Shown here: one piece after another, positions 44,963-55,493 of the stretch
Layout: every line of letters starts with the position of its first letter
How positions within the stretch are numbered: the stretch's first letter is position 1
Assembly (NCBI RefSeq): GCF_012650175.1
Contig: NZ_JAAILI010000056.1
Location: 186,001-250,000, forward strand
DNA length: 64,000 bases
From: Sphingomonas sp. S2M10
GTDB taxonomy: Bacteria > Pseudomonadota > Alphaproteobacteria > Sphingomonadales > Sphingomonadaceae
Reading direction: 5' to 3'
Made by a program: the position numbers and the translations under genes
The notes under the pieces: model-generated
Databases searched by the model: none
Seen by the model: only the letters and a program-made list of their open reading frames with translations
Told to the model about the DNA's origin: nothing

Positions 44963-45622
44963 CTAGTCTAGCGACTGTCTGTGCAATGTGAGTGGAGACG
45001 GCGTCGGCCCTTCCTTTTCCATGTTCGGAGAAGTGCCGAGGAATCGCCGGTGCCAGGCGGGATCGGCAGCCCGAAGGCTTGTTGCCGACGTCGGATCGGG
45101 GCGGAAGCGCAACAGCACAAGTGCCGGCAATCTCCATCGCGTCCAATGTTTCGCCTGGCCTGCGGGCCGCACAGCGCGCCGCAGCCAACCCATTGCAGGA
45201 CTTGCATGGGCGCCCCTGTCATACCCTGGACGCGCGATCACCGCAATCGGAACCTGACGGGCGATGTGCCGCCACCGTTCCCAGCGGTGGAACTGCGCGA
45301 GATTGTCCGCGCCCATCAGCCAGATGAAGCGGTGATTCGGGTAGAGCCGGGGCAGTTTGGTGAGCGTGTCGGCGGTATAGCGGGTCTTCATCCGCTTCTC
45401 GATCGCAGTCGGCCGGATCGGCGCATGCCGTGCCATCGCCCGCGCCGAGGCCATCCGCGCCTGGAAGGGCGCCATGCCGGCCTTGTCCTTCAACGGGTTG
45501 CCGGGCGAGACCATCCACCACACTTCGTCGAGATCGAGCGCGCGCAGGGCATGCAGCGACAGCCGCCGATGCCCGCGATGCGCCGGATTGAACGAGCCCC
45601 CGAGAAGTCCGATGCGTTTCAA
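44963..45622 (-). CDS. nadD: Nicotinate-nucleotide adenylyltransferase
   Basis: NadD makes nicotinate adenine dinucleotide from NaMN and ATP. The 219-residue product has the nucleotidyltransferase GGSFNPAHRGHRRLSLHA (HxGH variant), VWWMVSPGNPLKD, RFIWLMGADNLAQFHRWERW and the C-terminal TSATSLR. The best start is a TTG at 45622, giving MKRIGLLGGSFNPAH. The TTG overlaps the stop of the upstream ParE-type gene (TTGA), and there is no clear separate ribosome site, so it likely depends on coupling. The toxin-antitoxin pair therefore lies directly upstream of an essential gene. Confidence 0.92.
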   Translation of the reverse strand: MKRIGLLGGSFNPAHRGHRRLSLHALRALDLDEVWWMVSPGNPLKDKAGMAPFQARMASARAMARHAPIRPTAIEKRMKTRYTADTLTKLPRLYPNHRFIWLMGADNLAQFHRWERWRHIARQVPIAVIARPGYDRGAHASPAMGWLRRAVRPAGQAKHWTRWRLPALVLLRFRPDPTSATSLRAADPAWHRRFLGTSPNMEKEGPTPSPLTLHRQSLD

Positions 45623-45906
45623 GGGGTGACGAGCCAATCTTCCCGTTCGTGGCGAATGCGAACGATCTCCACATCCTGTTCGCCGAGCTGATAGACGAGC
45701 AGATAGGGCGTGTCATAGATTTTCAGGACGCGGAACCCATCGCCAACTGGGCGCCCGGCATGCGGGAAACGCGTCAGGAGATCGGCACGCGCGCGCAGTG
45801 ACACCAGTCGACGCTGGGCGACGTCCGGAGATCGATTTTCACGAAGCCAGCCATTGATCGTCCGCAGATCCTGACGCGCAGGCGCCGACCAGATCAGCCC
45901 TGGCAT
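45619..45906 (-). CDS. ParE/RelE family toxin
   Basis: The 95-residue product has the ParE/RelE fold: IWSAPARQDLRTINGWLREN, a DLLTRFPHAGRPVGDGFRVLKI strand region, and YLLVYQLGEQDVEIVRIRHERED. ParE toxins poison DNA gyrase, and RelE types cleave mRNA; the HAGRP and RIRHERED pattern is closer to ParE. It overlaps the antitoxin by 13 bp and its stop overlaps the nadD TTG, so three genes are coupled. The proteins are presumed to form a toxin-antitoxin complex. Confidence 0.88.
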   Translation of the reverse strand: MPGLIWSAPARQDLRTINGWLRENRSPDVAQRRLVSLRARADLLTRFPHAGRPVGDGFRVLKIYDTPYLLVYQLGEQDVEIVRIRHEREDWLVTP

Positions 45907-46157
45907 CGCTGCCGGTGCTGCTCGATCATCGCATCGAGTTCTGCCATTACTTCGGCATGTGGGACCACGTCGCCGCGTTCGATCGCGTCGAGACCTTCCT
46001 GGATGAAGGCACGGTAATCCGCCTCCGATTCCGCGACGCGCTGGATCGCCTCGGCGGCGAACTCGGCGGCGCTACGGCCCTGCCAGGCGGCGAGTTCTTC
46101 CACCATCGCCAGCGTCTCGGCGGAGAGTTCTGCGGTGATGCGCGCCGGCTTGTTCAT
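45894..46157 (-). CDS. Antitoxin of a ParD/ParE-type pair
   Basis: The 87-residue product has a ribbon-helix-helix N-terminus (RITAELSAETLAMVEELAAWQGRSAAEFAAEAIQRVAESE). The acidic C-terminal half (AFIQEGLDAIERGDVVPHAEVMAELDAMIEQ) is typical of ParD-type antitoxins that wrap the toxin. It binds DNA and neutralises the toxin encoded next to it. It lies 31 bp downstream of proA, inside a housekeeping operon. Autoregulation by the RHH domain could affect the downstream genes. Confidence 0.86.
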   Translation of the reverse strand: MNKPARITAELSAETLAMVEELAAWQGRSAAEFAAEAIQRVAESEADYRAFIQEGLDAIERGDVVPHAEVMAELDAMIEQHRQRCQG

Positions 46158-46188
46158 GCGATCAATCTACGCTCCGCCCCACCGGCCT

Positions 46189-47457
46189 TCAAGGCCGCGC
46201 CTGGCCCGTGCCGAGCACCAGCCATTTATAAGTGGTGAGGCCTTCCAGCGCCACCGGTCCCCGCGCATGCAGGCGGCCGGTGGAGATGCCGATCTCCGCG
46301 CCCAGCCCGAACTCGCCGCCATCGGCGAACTGGGTCGAGGCGTTCCACATCACGATCGCGCTGTCGACGCCGTTCAGGAAGCGCGCGGCCGCATCGGCAT
46401 CCTCGGTAATGATCGCGTCGGTATGGTGCGAGCTGTGCGCAGCGATGTGCGCCATTGCACCTTCCACCCCGTCGACCAGCTTCACCGAGAGGATCGCCTC
46501 GAGATATTCGGTATCCCAGTCTTCGTCGCTCGCGGGCTGCACGCGCACGTCGAGCGCCTGCACCTCGGCATCGCCGCGCAGTTCACAGCCCGCTTCGGCC
46601 AGCGCGGCCAGGATCGGCCTGGGATCGGCGAAACCGCGATCGATCAGCAGCGTCTCGGTTGCGCCGCAAATGCCGGTGCGGCGCATCTTGGCGTTGACCA
46701 CCAGCGCCTGCGCCATCGCCGGATCAGCGGCGCGGTCGACATAGCTATGGTTGATCCCGTCGAGATGGGCGAGCACCGGCACGCGCGCCTCCGCCTGCAC
46801 CCGCGCGACCAGGCTCTTGCCGCCGCGCGGCACGACCATGTCGATCAGCCCCTCGGCCGTGAGCATGGCGCCCACTGCTGTGCGATCGGTCACCGGCACC
46901 AGCTGGATCGCATCGGCGGGCAGGCCCGCCTGGACCAGCCCTTGGACCAGCGCGGCATGGATCGCGCAGTTGCTGCGGATCGCTTCCGATCCGCCGCGCA
47001 GGATCGCCGCGTTGCCAGACATCAGGCACAGCGCGCCGGCGTCGGCGGTGACGTTGGGGCGGCTCTCGTAGATGATGCCGATCACCCCGATCGGCACGCG
47101 CACGCGCTTGAGCACCAGCCCGTTGGGGCGGGTCCGCTCGTCGAGCACGCTGCCGACCGGATCCTCCAGCCCGGCGACGGCCTCGACGCCGGCCGCCATG
47201 CCCTCGATCCGTTTGGCATCGAGCAGCAGCCGGTCGAGCATCGCATCGGACAGGCCATTCGCCTTGCCGGCGGCCATGTCCTCGGCATTGGCGGCGAGGA
47301 TCGCGTCCTGCGACGCGCGGATCGCTGCGGCGGCGGACCGCAAGCCCTCCGCCTTGGCCGGGCTTGGCAGCGCCGCCAGCACCGTGGCGGCGGCACGGGC
47401 GCGGCGGCCCATGTCGGCGATCAGCATCTGGGTGTCGGGCGTGTCGATATCGGCCAT
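46189..47457 (-). CDS. proA: Glutamate-5-semialdehyde dehydrogenase
   Basis: ProA reduces gamma-glutamyl phosphate to the semialdehyde in proline synthesis. The 422-residue product shows [52 protein letters not shown], the catalytic cysteine in [18 protein letters not shown], and [28 protein letters not shown] near the C-terminus. The start ATG 47457 gives the normal N-terminus. It begins the long run towards coq7. proB is not in the window. Confidence 0.96.
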   Translation of the reverse strand: MADIDTPDTQMLIADMGRRARAAATVLAALPSPAKAEGLRSAAAAIRASQDAILAANAEDMAAGKANGLSDAMLDRLLLDAKRIEGMAAGVEAVAGLEDPVGSVLDERTRPNGLVLKRVRVPIGVIGIIYESRPNVTADAGALCLMSGNAAILRGGSEAIRSNCAIHAALVQGLVQAGLPADAIQLVPVTDRTAVGAMLTAEGLIDMVVPRGGKSLVARVQAEARVPVLAHLDGINHSYVDRAADPAMAQALVVNAKMRRTGICGATETLLIDRGFADPRPILAALAEAGCELRGDAEVQALDVRVQPASDEDWDTEYLEAILSVKLVDGVEGAMAHIAAHSSHHTDAIITEDADAAARFLNGVDSAIVMWNASTQFADGGEFGLGAEIGISTGRLHARGPVALEGLTTYKWLVLGTGQARP

Positions 47458-47505
47458 GCCGCAGATGCTAGCATGGGCGTCGCGAAGCTGATAGCCTCGG
47501 GCGCC

Positions 47506-48582
47506 ATGGGGGAAATCGACGCAGCCGGCGAACTGGTGATGGGGGGCATGCTCGGCCGTGCGGTGGAGCCGCATGCCGGGGAGAGCCATGGGCATGGTGG
47601 CCACGGGCACGGCACGATCTGCCTGAATTGCGGAACCGCGCTGATCGGCCCGCATTGCCACGAATGCGGGCAATCGGGCCATGTCCACCGATCGCTGGGG
47701 GCGATCGGGCACGAGCTGCTCCACGGCGTCGCGCATTTCGAGGGCAAGATGTGGCGCACGCTGCCGCTGCTCGCCTGGGGGCCGGGCGACCTGACCCGCC
47801 GCTACATCGCCGGCGAGCGCGCGCGATTCGTCTCGCCGATGGCGATGTTCCTGTTCTCGATCTTCACGATGTTCGCAATCTTCCAGATCCTCGGCATCTC
47901 GACGCCGACCGATCTGGACAGTGCACTGACGAAGCCGGCGGCTGCGGTCCAGCTATCAATCAAGAAGCAGACGGAGAGCCGCGACAAGGACGTGGCCAGG
48001 CTTGCCAGGCTAGCGGCGGACGATCCGGATCGTGCCGAATTGCAACGCGATATTGCCGATGCCAATAGCGAGCTCGCCCGCCTCAACGCCGCCGCCGCGA
48101 ATCTTTCCCATGGCGTCGACAAGGACGAGGGGTTCACCGCCCACACCGGCTGGCACATGCTCGATCACGGCATCGAGAAGTGGCAGAAGAACCCGGCGCT
48201 GATGCTCTACAAGCTGCAATCGAGCATCTACAAATTCTCGTGGCTGCTGATCCCGCTGTCGCTGCCCTTCGTGTGGCTGCTGTTCTTCTGGAAACGGCAG
48301 TACAAGCTCTACGATCACGCGGTGTTCGTCACCTATTCGATCGCGGCGATGTCGCTGCTGTTCATCGCCATCACGCTGGCGAGCGCGGTGCGGGTGCCCG
48401 GCGAGGTTCTCGGCACGCTGGCCTTCGTGGTGCCGCCGGTGCACCTGTGCCGGCAGCTGAAACAGGCGTATCAGCTGCGCTGGCGCTCGGCGATCCTGCG
48501 CACGATCGTGCTGTTGTGGTTCATCGCCATCATCGCCACGCTGTTCCTGCTGATCCTCGCGCTGCTCGGCATCATGGGCTGA
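47506..48582 (+). CDS. DUF3667 domain membrane protein
   Basis: The 358-residue product starts with a His/Gly-rich stretch and a zinc-ribbon-like motif, [19 protein letters not shown] (four cysteines), characteristic of DUF3667. It is followed by [28 protein letters not shown] coiled region (about 150-215) separates this first helix from three or four C-terminal helices. Function is unknown for the family. The ATG at 47506 is favoured over 47473 by resemblance. It is divergent from proA by 48 bp and faces the cyo genes across 10 bp. Confidence 0.82.
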   Translation: MGEIDAAGELVMGGMLGRAVEPHAGESHGHGGHGHGTICLNCGTALIGPHCHECGQSGHVHRSLGAIGHELLHGVAHFEGKMWRTLPLLAWGPGDLTRRYIAGERARFVSPMAMFLFSIFTMFAIFQILGISTPTDLDSALTKPAAAVQLSIKKQTESRDKDVARLARLAADDPDRAELQRDIADANSELARLNAAAANLSHGVDKDEGFTAHTGWHMLDHGIEKWQKNPALMLYKLQSSIYKFSWLLIPLSLPFVWLLFFWKRQYKLYDHAVFVTYSIAAMSLLFIAITLASAVRVPGEVLGTLAFVVPPVHLCRQLKQAYQLRWRSAILRTIVLLWFIAIIATLFLLILALLGIMG

Positions 48583-48592
48583 TCGGGCAGCA

Positions 48593-48982
48593 TCACGGGA
48601 AACCATGCATCTGCCGGCCCATCGGCATCATGTTGTGGTCGAGATGGCCCAGGATCCATACCGATCCGCCGATCAGCAACAGCACGACCAGCGTCCCGAA
48701 GGCGAGCGCCAGCACGTTGTTGGTGTTGTCCGGCCCGGTGGTGACGTGGAGGAAGAAGACGAGGTGGACGCCCATCTGCGCGATGGCGAGCACCACCAGC
48801 GCCATCGGCACCGCCGGCCGCCAGACGAGCGGCAGGTTGACCACCGCGAACGCCGCGGCAGTGAGCAGCGCGGCGAGGCCCAGCCCCACCATATAACCGC
48901 TGGTGCCGCCGGCGAATTCCTCGCCTTCCGCCGCTTCGTCGCCCGGCGCGGTATCGCCGCGATCGGTTTCGCGCTCGCTCAT
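48593..48982 (-). CDS. cyoD: Cytochrome bo quinol oxidase subunit IV
   Basis: The 129-residue product has three membrane helices and the CyoD pattern: GTSGYMVGLGLAALLTAAAFAVV, IAQMGVHLVFFLHVTTGPDN and VVLLLIGGSVWILGHLDHNMMP. CyoD assists assembly of the heme-copper centre in CyoB. It is the last gene of cyoABCD; its ATG overlaps the cyoC stop. No cyoE (heme O synthase) follows: the next gene is on the other strand. Confidence 0.94.
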   Translation of the reverse strand: MSERETDRGDTAPGDEAAEGEEFAGGTSGYMVGLGLAALLTAAAFAVVNLPLVWRPAVPMALVVLAIAQMGVHLVFFLHVTTGPDNTNNVLALAFGTLVVLLLIGGSVWILGHLDHNMMPMGRQMHGFP

Positions 48983-49626
48983 GGCGCCACTCCCATCAGA
49001 TAGACCATGGTGAAGATGCCGACCCAGACGATGTCGAGCGCGTGCCAGAACAGGTTGAAGCACATCAGGCGGCGCTGGATCTGCGGCCGGAAGCCCTTCA
49101 CCCAGAGCTGCGCCATCATCGTGCCGAGCCAGAGCAGCCCCACCGCGATATGCAGCCCGTGCAGCCCGACCAGCCCGTAAAAGGCGGAGAGGAACGCGCT
49201 GCGCTGCGGCCCGGCGCCCTCGCCGATCATCTCGGCGAACTCGGTCACCTCCAGGCCGAGGAACACCGCGCCGAGCAGCCCTGTGGCGAGCAGCCAGAGC
49301 TGCGCGGACACCAACTTCCGCTTCTCCGCCGCGACACCGGCGAGCCCGCAGGTGAAGCTGGAGAGAAGCAGCGCGGCGGTTTCCAGCGCAACGCGCTCCT
49401 GGCCGAACAGCTCGTGCGGGGAAGGCCCGCCGGCGGTCTGCTTGGCGAGCACCGCATAGGCGGCGAAGAAGCCCGAGAAGAGGATGATGTCGCTGAGCAG
49501 GTAGATCCAGAAGCCATAGCCCACGGTGGTGCGCTTGCTCGCGGGGCCGCCCTCGCCGCGGCCGGTATTCTGGTCCCCGCCACCGTCGCGACCGATGCGA
49601 TAGGGATCCTGCGCCTGGGCAGTCAT
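48979..49626 (-). CDS. cyoC: Cytochrome bo quinol oxidase subunit III
   Basis: The 215-residue product has the CyoC five-helix layout: [95 protein letters not shown], and [24 protein letters not shown]. It overlaps cyoB upstream and cyoD downstream by ATGA junctions. An extended hydrophilic N-terminus of about 30 residues ([18 protein letters not shown]) is longer than in E. coli. Confidence 0.95.
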   Translation of the reverse strand: MTAQAQDPYRIGRDGGGDQNTGRGEGGPASKRTTVGYGFWIYLLSDIILFSGFFAAYAVLAKQTAGGPSPHELFGQERVALETAALLLSSFTCGLAGVAAEKRKLVSAQLWLLATGLLGAVFLGLEVTEFAEMIGEGAGPQRSAFLSAFYGLVGLHGLHIAVGLLWLGTMMAQLWVKGFRPQIQRRLMCFNLFWHALDIVWVGIFTMVYLMGVAP

Positions 49627-51632
49627 GCCGGCTGCTCCCGGTTTGCCTCGAGCCATTTCCGGCGGGCCGCGCGGCGGGCGCGGTCGATCCGCGCGACCTC
49701 TTCGGCCGGGATTTCCTTCTCCTCTTCGTCGCGCCAGGCGAAGACCACGAAGGTGGCATAGGCGCCGACAAAGCCGAGCGCCGCCAGCCACCAGATCATC
49801 CAGATCATCGCGAAGCCGATCAGCGTGGCGAAGAAGGCGGTGACGACGCCGGTGGCGCTGTTGCGGGGCATCTCGATCGCTTCGTACTTCGGCTCGTCGG
49901 CGAGGCCCTGGCTTTCGATCGCCTGGCGCTTGATCGTCCAATAGGGCTCCTCGCCATGCACCTTGGGGAGCACGGCGAAGTTGAAGGCGGGCGGCGGCGA
50001 TGTCGTCGCCCATTCGAGCGAGCGGCCGTCCCAGGGATCGCCGGTCTCGTCCCGGAGCGCCTCACGGTTGCGGATGCTGACCACGATCTGCAGGATCTGC
50101 GAGGCGACGCCGAGAATCATCACGCCGATCCCCGCCACCGAAACATAGAGCCAGGGCGCCCATTCGGTGAAATCGATATGCTGCAGCCGCCGGGTCATGC
50201 CCTCCAGCCCCAGCACATAGAGCGCGCCGAACACGATCAGGAAGCCGGCCAGCGTGAACCAGAACGCCATCTTCCCCCAGAATTCATCGAGCCGGAAGCC
50301 GAACGCCTTGGGGAACCAGTAGGTGATGCCGGCGAAGGCGCCGAAGATCACGCCCGAGTTGATGACGTTGTGGAAGTGCGCGACCAGGAACATCGAATTG
50401 TGCAGCATGAAGTCGGCCGGCGGCACCGCGAGCAGCACCCCGGTCATGCCGCCGATGATGAAGGTCATCAGGAAGGCCAGCGACCACAGCATCGGCGTGG
50501 GGAAGCGCAGGCGGCCGCCATACATGGTGAACAGCCAGTTGTAGATCTTCACGCCGGTGCCGACCGCGATGATGCTCGTCGCGATGCCGAAGGCGGCATT
50601 GACGTCCGCCCCCGCCCCCATGGTGAAGAAATGGTGCAGCCACACCGTGAACGACACCACGACGATGAACAGCGTCGCCGCCACCATCGAACGATAGCCG
50701 AACAGCGGCTTGGACGAGAAGGTGGAGAAGATTTCCGAGAAGATGCCGAACGCGGGCAGGATGAGGATGTACACCTCCGGATGCCCCCAGGCCCAGATGA
50801 GGTTCACGAACATCATCATGTTGCCGCCGGCTTCGTTGGTGAAGAAGTGAAAGCCGAGATAGCGGTCCAGCGTCAGCATCGCGAGCGTGGCGGTGAGGAT
50901 CGGGAAGGCCGCGACGATCAGCATGTTGGCGCCGAGCGCCGTCCAGCAGAACATCGGCATCCGCAGATAGCCCATGCCCGGCGCGCGCATCTTGAGGATC
51001 GTCGTCACGAGGTTGATGCCGGACATCAGCGTGCCGACCCCCGAGATCTGGATCGCCCAGACATAATAGTCGACACCGACGCCCGGAGAGTAGGTCGTCT
51101 CGCTCAAGGGCGCATAGGGCAGCCAGCCGGTGCGCGCGAACTCGCCGATGACGAGGCTCATGTTGACGAGCAGCGCGCCCGAGGCGGTGAGCCAGAAGCT
51201 GGTCGAGTTGAGCGTCGGGAAGGCGACGTCGCGCACCCCGAGCTGGAGCGGCACGACAAAGTTCATCAGCCCGATCACCACCGGCATCGCGCCGAAGAAG
51301 ATCATTATCGTGCCGTGGGCGGAGAAGATCTGGTCGTAATGCTCGGGTGGCAGATAGCCCTGAGCATGGCCGATCGCGCTCGCCTGCTGGGTGCGCATCA
51401 TGATCGCGTCGACAAAGCCGCGCAGCAGCATGACGAGGCCGAGCAGCACATACATCACTCCGATCCGCTTGTGATCGACCGAGGTGATCCATTCCTTCCA
51501 CAGATAGGGCCAATGCCCCTTCACCGTGATCCAGCCGAGCACGGCAAGCAGCGCCAGCGCGACGCCCCCCGCGGCAATCAAGGGGATAGGCTGGCTGAAC
51601 GGTATGGCGGACCAGGAAAGCTTACCGAGCAT
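49623..51632 (-). CDS. cyoB: Cytochrome bo quinol oxidase subunit I
   Basis: CyoB carries heme b, heme o3 and CuB and pumps protons while reducing O2 with ubiquinol. The 669-residue product has fifteen-helix heme-copper oxidase features: [47 protein letters not shown] (heme b His), [18 protein letters not shown] (CuB and crosslinked Tyr), [11 protein letters not shown] (CuB His pair), and [15 protein letters not shown] (heme ligands). ATG 51632 matches the family start [12 protein letters not shown]; a GTG at 51638 overlapping the cyoA stop is also possible. It is between cyoA and cyoC. Confidence 0.98.
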   Translation of the reverse strand: MLGKLSWSAIPFSQPIPLIAAGGVALALLAVLGWITVKGHWPYLWKEWITSVDHKRIGVMYVLLGLVMLLRGFVDAIMMRTQQASAIGHAQGYLPPEHYDQIFSAHGTIMIFFGAMPVVIGLMNFVVPLQLGVRDVAFPTLNSTSFWLTASGALLVNMSLVIGEFARTGWLPYAPLSETTYSPGVGVDYYVWAIQISGVGTLMSGINLVTTILKMRAPGMGYLRMPMFCWTALGANMLIVAAFPILTATLAMLTLDRYLGFHFFTNEAGGNMMMFVNLIWAWGHPEVYILILPAFGIFSEIFSTFSSKPLFGYRSMVAATLFIVVVSFTVWLHHFFTMGAGADVNAAFGIATSIIAVGTGVKIYNWLFTMYGGRLRFPTPMLWSLAFLMTFIIGGMTGVLLAVPPADFMLHNSMFLVAHFHNVINSGVIFGAFAGITYWFPKAFGFRLDEFWGKMAFWFTLAGFLIVFGALYVLGLEGMTRRLQHIDFTEWAPWLYVSVAGIGVMILGVASQILQIVVSIRNREALRDETGDPWDGRSLEWATTSPPPAFNFAVLPKVHGEEPYWTIKRQAIESQGLADEPKYEAIEMPRNSATGVVTAFFATLIGFAMIWMIWWLAALGFVGAYATFVVFAWRDEEEKEIPAEEVARIDRARRAARRKWLEANREQPA

Positions 51633-51634
51633 CG

Positions 51635-52582
51635 TCACTCCGCCGTTCCGGGGGAAACTTCAGGCTGGCCGCCACGACCCTGTTCGGGGCCAGGGGCCGG
51701 GGGCAAATGCTGCGCCACCACCATGTCGAAAAGCCCAGGCTGCACCGCGCCCCAATGCTTGGGCGGCGCGTGCTGGCTCTGGCGGGCGAGCACGCGATAG
51801 GCGCGGGCGTCCAGCAGCCCCCCGGCGGCCTTCACGCCTGCCACCCAGCGGGTGAAGTCCGCCATCGGCACCGCCTGCAGCCGGAAGTGCATGTCCGAGA
51901 AGCCGTCGCCGCTATAATGCGCGCTCTGGCCGTAATAGCTGCCGGGCCGGTCGGCCTGCAGGTGCAGCGTCGTCGCCATACCGTTCATCGTGTAGATCTG
52001 GCTGCCCAGTCGCGGCACGAAGAAGCTGTTCATCACGCTCGCCGAGGTGAGCCGGAACCGGATCGGGACGCCCGCCGGCACCACCGCTCCGTTCAGCGAG
52101 GCGATGCCCTGCGCGGGATAGACGAACAGCCATTTCCAATCGAGCGACACCACCTGCACCTCGAGCGGCGGCGTCCTGGATGCGATCGGCTTGGCGGGAT
52201 CGAGCTGGTGGCTGCCGATCCAGATCAGCCCGCTGAGGAACAGGATGGTCAGCAGCGGGATCGACCAGACGATCAGCTCGATCCGCCCCGAATAGACGAA
52301 TCCCGGCCGGTATTTCGCCTTGGCGTTGCCGGCGCGGAACCACCAGGCGAAGGCGAGGATGGCGACCATGGTCGGCACCACGATCGCCAGCATGATCGCC
52401 AGCGAGTCGAGCAGGATCGTGCGGTTGTTCGCGCCGATCGGCCCGCCCGGGCGCAGGATGCTCGCGCCGCTGCACCCGCCGAGCAGCAGCAGCAGCGGGA
52501 GCAGACGCGCACCGCGAGTCCCCAGCGTCGTGCCCGGGCAAAGTGGCGCAGGCGCGGTGGTGCCCAGGTCGGGTTCTTCCAT
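51635..52582 (-). CDS. cyoA: Cytochrome bo quinol oxidase subunit II
   Basis: The 315-residue lipoprotein subunit has a signal peptide with lipobox LLGGC (about residue 37), two membrane helices ([22 protein letters not shown] and [20 protein letters not shown]), and the periplasmic cupredoxin domain with [19 protein letters not shown] and [19 protein letters not shown]. The CuA cysteines of cytochrome c oxidases are absent, as expected for quinol oxidases. ATG 52582 has AGGAGG 11 bases upstream. It is the first cyo gene, 66 bp after the MFS gene, which may share the transcript. Confidence 0.95.
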   Translation of the reverse strand: MEEPDLGTTAPAPLCPGTTLGTRGARLLPLLLLLGGCSGASILRPGGPIGANNRTILLDSLAIMLAIVVPTMVAILAFAWWFRAGNAKAKYRPGFVYSGRIELIVWSIPLLTILFLSGLIWIGSHQLDPAKPIASRTPPLEVQVVSLDWKWLFVYPAQGIASLNGAVVPAGVPIRFRLTSASVMNSFFVPRLGSQIYTMNGMATTLHLQADRPGSYYGQSAHYSGDGFSDMHFRLQAVPMADFTRWVAGVKAAGGLLDARAYRVLARQSQHAPPKHWGAVQPGLFDMVVAQHLPPAPGPEQGRGGQPEVSPGTAE

Positions 52583-52648
52583 GGAACAGCGCGCCTCCTG
52601 CGCCGCCAACGACGCGGGCGCGCCGCCGTTCCCGCGAAATCGACCCGA

Positions 52649-53818
52649 TTACCGCTTTCGCCAATTCGCCAGCTGCAGCAGCGCCGCGACCAGCGACAGA
52701 CCGCCGCCGAGGAGTGCCACGCCGGTCCAGCCGCCCATTTCCCAGGCGAGCGTCGCGGTGGCGGATCCGGCCGAAGCGCCGAGGAACATCGCGCCCATCA
52801 GCACGGTGTTGAGCCGCGCCCGGGCCTCCGGCCGTAGCGCGAAGATGATGTGCTGGTTGGAGACGAGCGCGCTCTGCACCGCGAAATCGAGCACGACGAC
52901 GCCGATCACCAGCGCGGCCATGCTGGCCCACAGCCCGAACAACAGCCAGCTCGCCACCGCCAGCAGCGCACCGAGCAGCACGACGCGGTGCGGCCCGCTT
53001 CTGTCCGCGATTCGACCGGCCAGCGGGGCGCCGAGAATGCCGGCCGCACCCACCACGCCGAACAGCCCCGCCACGTCCGCGCCGAGGCGGAAGCGCGGCG
53101 TCTCCAGGTACAGCGCGAGGATCGTCCAGAAGGCGGTGAATCCGGCGAACAGCAGCGCCTGGGTGATCGCCGCCAGCCGCAACGCCGGGAATTCGCGCCA
53201 GAGTTGCGCGAGCGAGCCGAGCAGCGCACCATAGCCGAGCGTCGCCTCGGGCGCGCTGCGCGGCAGCCGCCACGCCATCACCGCCGCGGTGCCGAGCGCC
53301 AGCGGCACGCCCAGCCAGAACATCTCGCGCCACCCGAGATGCGTGCCCACGAAGCCCGACAGCGTGCGGCTGAGCAGGATGCCGCAGAGCAGCCCGGCCA
53401 TTACCGTGCCCACCGTCTGCCCGCGCCGCGCCGGATCGGCGAGGTGCGCGGCGAAGGGCACGATCTGCTGCGCGACGCTCGCCGCCGCCCCCACCAGCAG
53501 CGAGGCGCCGATCAGCATCCAGGCATTGGGCGCCAGCGCCGCGGCGACAAGCGCCGCCGCCAGCACCAGGAACTGGAGCACGATCAGCCGCTTGCGCTCG
53601 TGCAGGTCCCCGAGCGGCACGAGCAGGAACAGCCCCGCGGCATAGCCCAGCTGGGTTGCGGTCGGCACCAGCCCGGCGGGCTGGCCGGGCAGGTCGCGCT
53701 CGATGATGCCCAGCATCGGCTGGTTGTAATAGATGTTGGCGACCGCGATGCCCGCCGCTGCCGCCATGGCGAAGGTCAGGCCGCGGCCAAGCCGGACGGT
53801 GGGTTGGGGTGCGTGCAA
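52649..53818 (-). CDS. MFS transporter
   Basis: The 389-residue product has twelve predicted helices and MFS loop motifs such as [18 protein letters not shown] (motif A between helices 2 and 3) and [19 protein letters not shown] in the second half. [18 protein letters not shown] in the first periplasmic loop is characteristic of the YnfM/Ydh-type efflux-like subgroup. The start is probably a TTG at 53818, which follows GAGGAG by eight bases; no nearby ATG fits. Substrate unknown, probably a small-molecule exporter. It precedes cyoA on the same strand. Confidence 0.83.
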   Translation of the reverse strand: MHAPQPTVRLGRGLTFAMAAAAGIAVANIYYNQPMLGIIERDLPGQPAGLVPTATQLGYAAGLFLLVPLGDLHERKRLIVLQFLVLAAALVAAALAPNAWMLIGASLLVGAAASVAQQIVPFAAHLADPARRGQTVGTVMAGLLCGILLSRTLSGFVGTHLGWREMFWLGVPLALGTAAVMAWRLPRSAPEATLGYGALLGSLAQLWREFPALRLAAITQALLFAGFTAFWTILALYLETPRFRLGADVAGLFGVVGAAGILGAPLAGRIADRSGPHRVVLLGALLAVASWLLFGLWASMAALVIGVVVLDFAVQSALVSNQHIIFALRPEARARLNTVLMGAMFLGASAGSATATLAWEMGGWTGVALLGGGLSLVAALLQLANWRKR

Positions 53819-53903
53819 AGCGTCGACTCCTCGGGCGTTCGGGCGCCCAGATGGGGAACGCACCGTATGGCCGTTACTGTCCGATGGTTTGGGGGCCGAT
53901 GCT

Positions 53904-54821
53904 TTAGGGCCCGCTTTCGTCGAGCAGGTTGGTCTCGGCCATGGCGTTGTCGGGCTCGTCGACATGGCCGTCCGGATCGACATGGATCAGGATCTCGGTA
54001 TCCGGAAACGCCTGGCCCAGCGCGCCTTCCAGCCGCTCGACCACGTCATGCGCCTCGGCGATGGTCATGCAGGAGCGCATGCTGACATGGAACTGGACGA
54101 AGTCGCGGTTGCCGCTGGTGCGGGTGCGCAGATCGTGCAGGCTTTTTAGCTCGGGATGCTCCGCCGCGATCTCGACGAAGCGACGGCGCTTCTCCTCGGG
54201 CCATTCGCGGTCCATCAGCTGGTCGATCGCGGCCACCGAGGCGCGCCACGCCCCCCAGAGCAGCCAGAGCGCGATCGCGATGCCGAACACCGGGTCCGCC
54301 CCGGCAATCCCGGCATAGCTTTCCAGCACCAGCGCGCCGATCACCGCGGCGTTCAGGAACAGGTCCGAGCTGTAATGGATGCTGTCGGTGGTGATCGCGA
54401 GCGAGCCGGTCTGCCGGACCACCCAGCGCTGATATTGGGTGAGCGCGAGCGTCACCAGAATCGCGATCACCGATACCGCGATGCCCGCTTCGGGATCGGC
54501 GCTGACCTGGTTCTCGAGCAGCCGCTGGACGGCGCGCAGCAGGATGGCGAAGCCGGAAATGGCGATGATCACCACCTGGAACAACGCCGCCAGCGCCTCG
54601 GCCTTGCCATGGCCGAAGCGATGTTCGTCGTCGGCCGGCTGGGAGGCCCAGTGGACCCCGCCCAGCGTCACCAGCGAGGCGACGAGATCGAGCCCCGAAT
54701 CGGCGAGGCTGGCGAGCACCGCCACCGACCCCGTCTCCACCGCCGCATAGGATTTGAGCGCGCCCAGGAAGAGCGCGCTGCACACGCTGGCGATCGCCGC
54801 ACGGCGGGCGAGATTGCTCAC
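53904..54821 (-). CDS. Cation diffusion facilitator family transporter
   Basis: The 305-residue product has six membrane helices and a C-terminal cytoplasmic ferredoxin-like domain. The metal-site aspartates are in [19 protein letters not shown] (helix 2), with [18 protein letters not shown] after it and [24 protein letters not shown] (helix 5), matching the DxxxD and HxxxD patterns of FieF/ZitB-type exporters. It should expel Zn2+, Fe2+ or Cd2+ using protons. The start is a GTG at 54821 that overlaps the pdxH stop (GTGA). Confidence 0.93.
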   Translation of the reverse strand: MSNLARRAAIASVCSALFLGALKSYAAVETGSVAVLASLADSGLDLVASLVTLGGVHWASQPADDEHRFGHGKAEALAALFQVVIIAISGFAILLRAVQRLLENQVSADPEAGIAVSVIAILVTLALTQYQRWVVRQTGSLAITTDSIHYSSDLFLNAAVIGALVLESYAGIAGADPVFGIAIALWLLWGAWRASVAAIDQLMDREWPEEKRRRFVEIAAEHPELKSLHDLRTRTSGNRDFVQFHVSMRSCMTIAEAHDVVERLEGALGQAFPDTEILIHVDPDGHVDEPDNAMAETNLLDESGP

Positions 54822-55396
54822 GGGTAAAGCATGCCTTCTTGCCAGCCGTCGCCCGCCCGGGTGAAGATGCGGCGCTCGTGCAGGCGATGCTCGCGGTCGA
54901 GCCAGAATTCGATCCGCTCGGGCGTCACGCGATAGCCGCCCCAATGGGGCGGGCGCGGCACCGGCTGGCCCTCGAACCGCGCCTGCACCTCGGCGAAGCG
55001 TGCTTCGAAGGTCCCGCGGCTGTCGAGCGGGCGCGACTGGTCCGAGGCCCAGGCGCCGAGCTGCGAATCGCGGCCGCGGCTGGCGAAATAAGCATCCGAT
55101 TCCGCGTCGCTGGCGAAGGCAACCGGCCCTTCGATGCGGATCTGGCGGCGCAGCGACTTCCAGTGGAAGAGCAACGCGACATGGGGGTTGGCGGCGAGAT
55201 CGCCGGCCTTGCGGCTCTCGCGATTGGTGTAGAAGACGAAGCCGCGTTCGTCATAGCCTTTGAGCAGCACCATCCGCACCGAGGGGTGCCCCTGCGCGTC
55301 CGCGGTCGCCAACGCCACCGCATTGGAATCGTTGATCTCGGTGGTACGCGCCTCGGAGTACCAGTCGTGGAATAGCGCGAAGGGATCGGTGCTCAT
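54818..55396 (-). CDS. pdxH: Pyridoxamine 5'-phosphate oxidase
   Basis: PdxH oxidises PNP or PMP to pyridoxal 5'-phosphate, using FMN and O2. The 192-residue product shows DSNAVALATADAQGHPSVRMVLLKGYDERGFVFYTNRESRKAGDL, ALLFHWKSLRRQIRIEGPV, and the C-terminal WGGYRVTPERIEFWLDREHRLHERRIF with the substrate arginines. The family length of about 190-215 residues fits. It lies upstream of the CDF transporter gene, overlapping by GTGA. It is divergent from ku across 97 bp. Confidence 0.96.
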   Translation of the reverse strand: MSTDPFALFHDWYSEARTTEINDSNAVALATADAQGHPSVRMVLLKGYDERGFVFYTNRESRKAGDLAANPHVALLFHWKSLRRQIRIEGPVAFASDAESDAYFASRGRDSQLGAWASDQSRPLDSRGTFEARFAEVQARFEGQPVPRPPHWGGYRVTPERIEFWLDREHRLHERRIFTRAGDGWQEGMLYP

Positions 55397-55493
55397 GGGG
55401 TCTGCCTCTACAGCCTAAACGCCGCCGTTGCGATGGGCGGAACAGGACGGACTTTGGGGAATTGAATCGGGCCTGCAACGAGGAGACTTCCGC

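Noticed and set aside
45619..46157. The toxin-antitoxin pair as part of a larger mobile island
   Set aside because: No integrase, repeats or composition change flank it; genes on both sides are standard chromosomal neighbours.
50284..51513. A long minus-strand frame in another register inside cyoB
   Set aside because: cyoB itself has all heme-copper oxidase motifs on that strand; this register gives Arg/His/Asp-rich noise.
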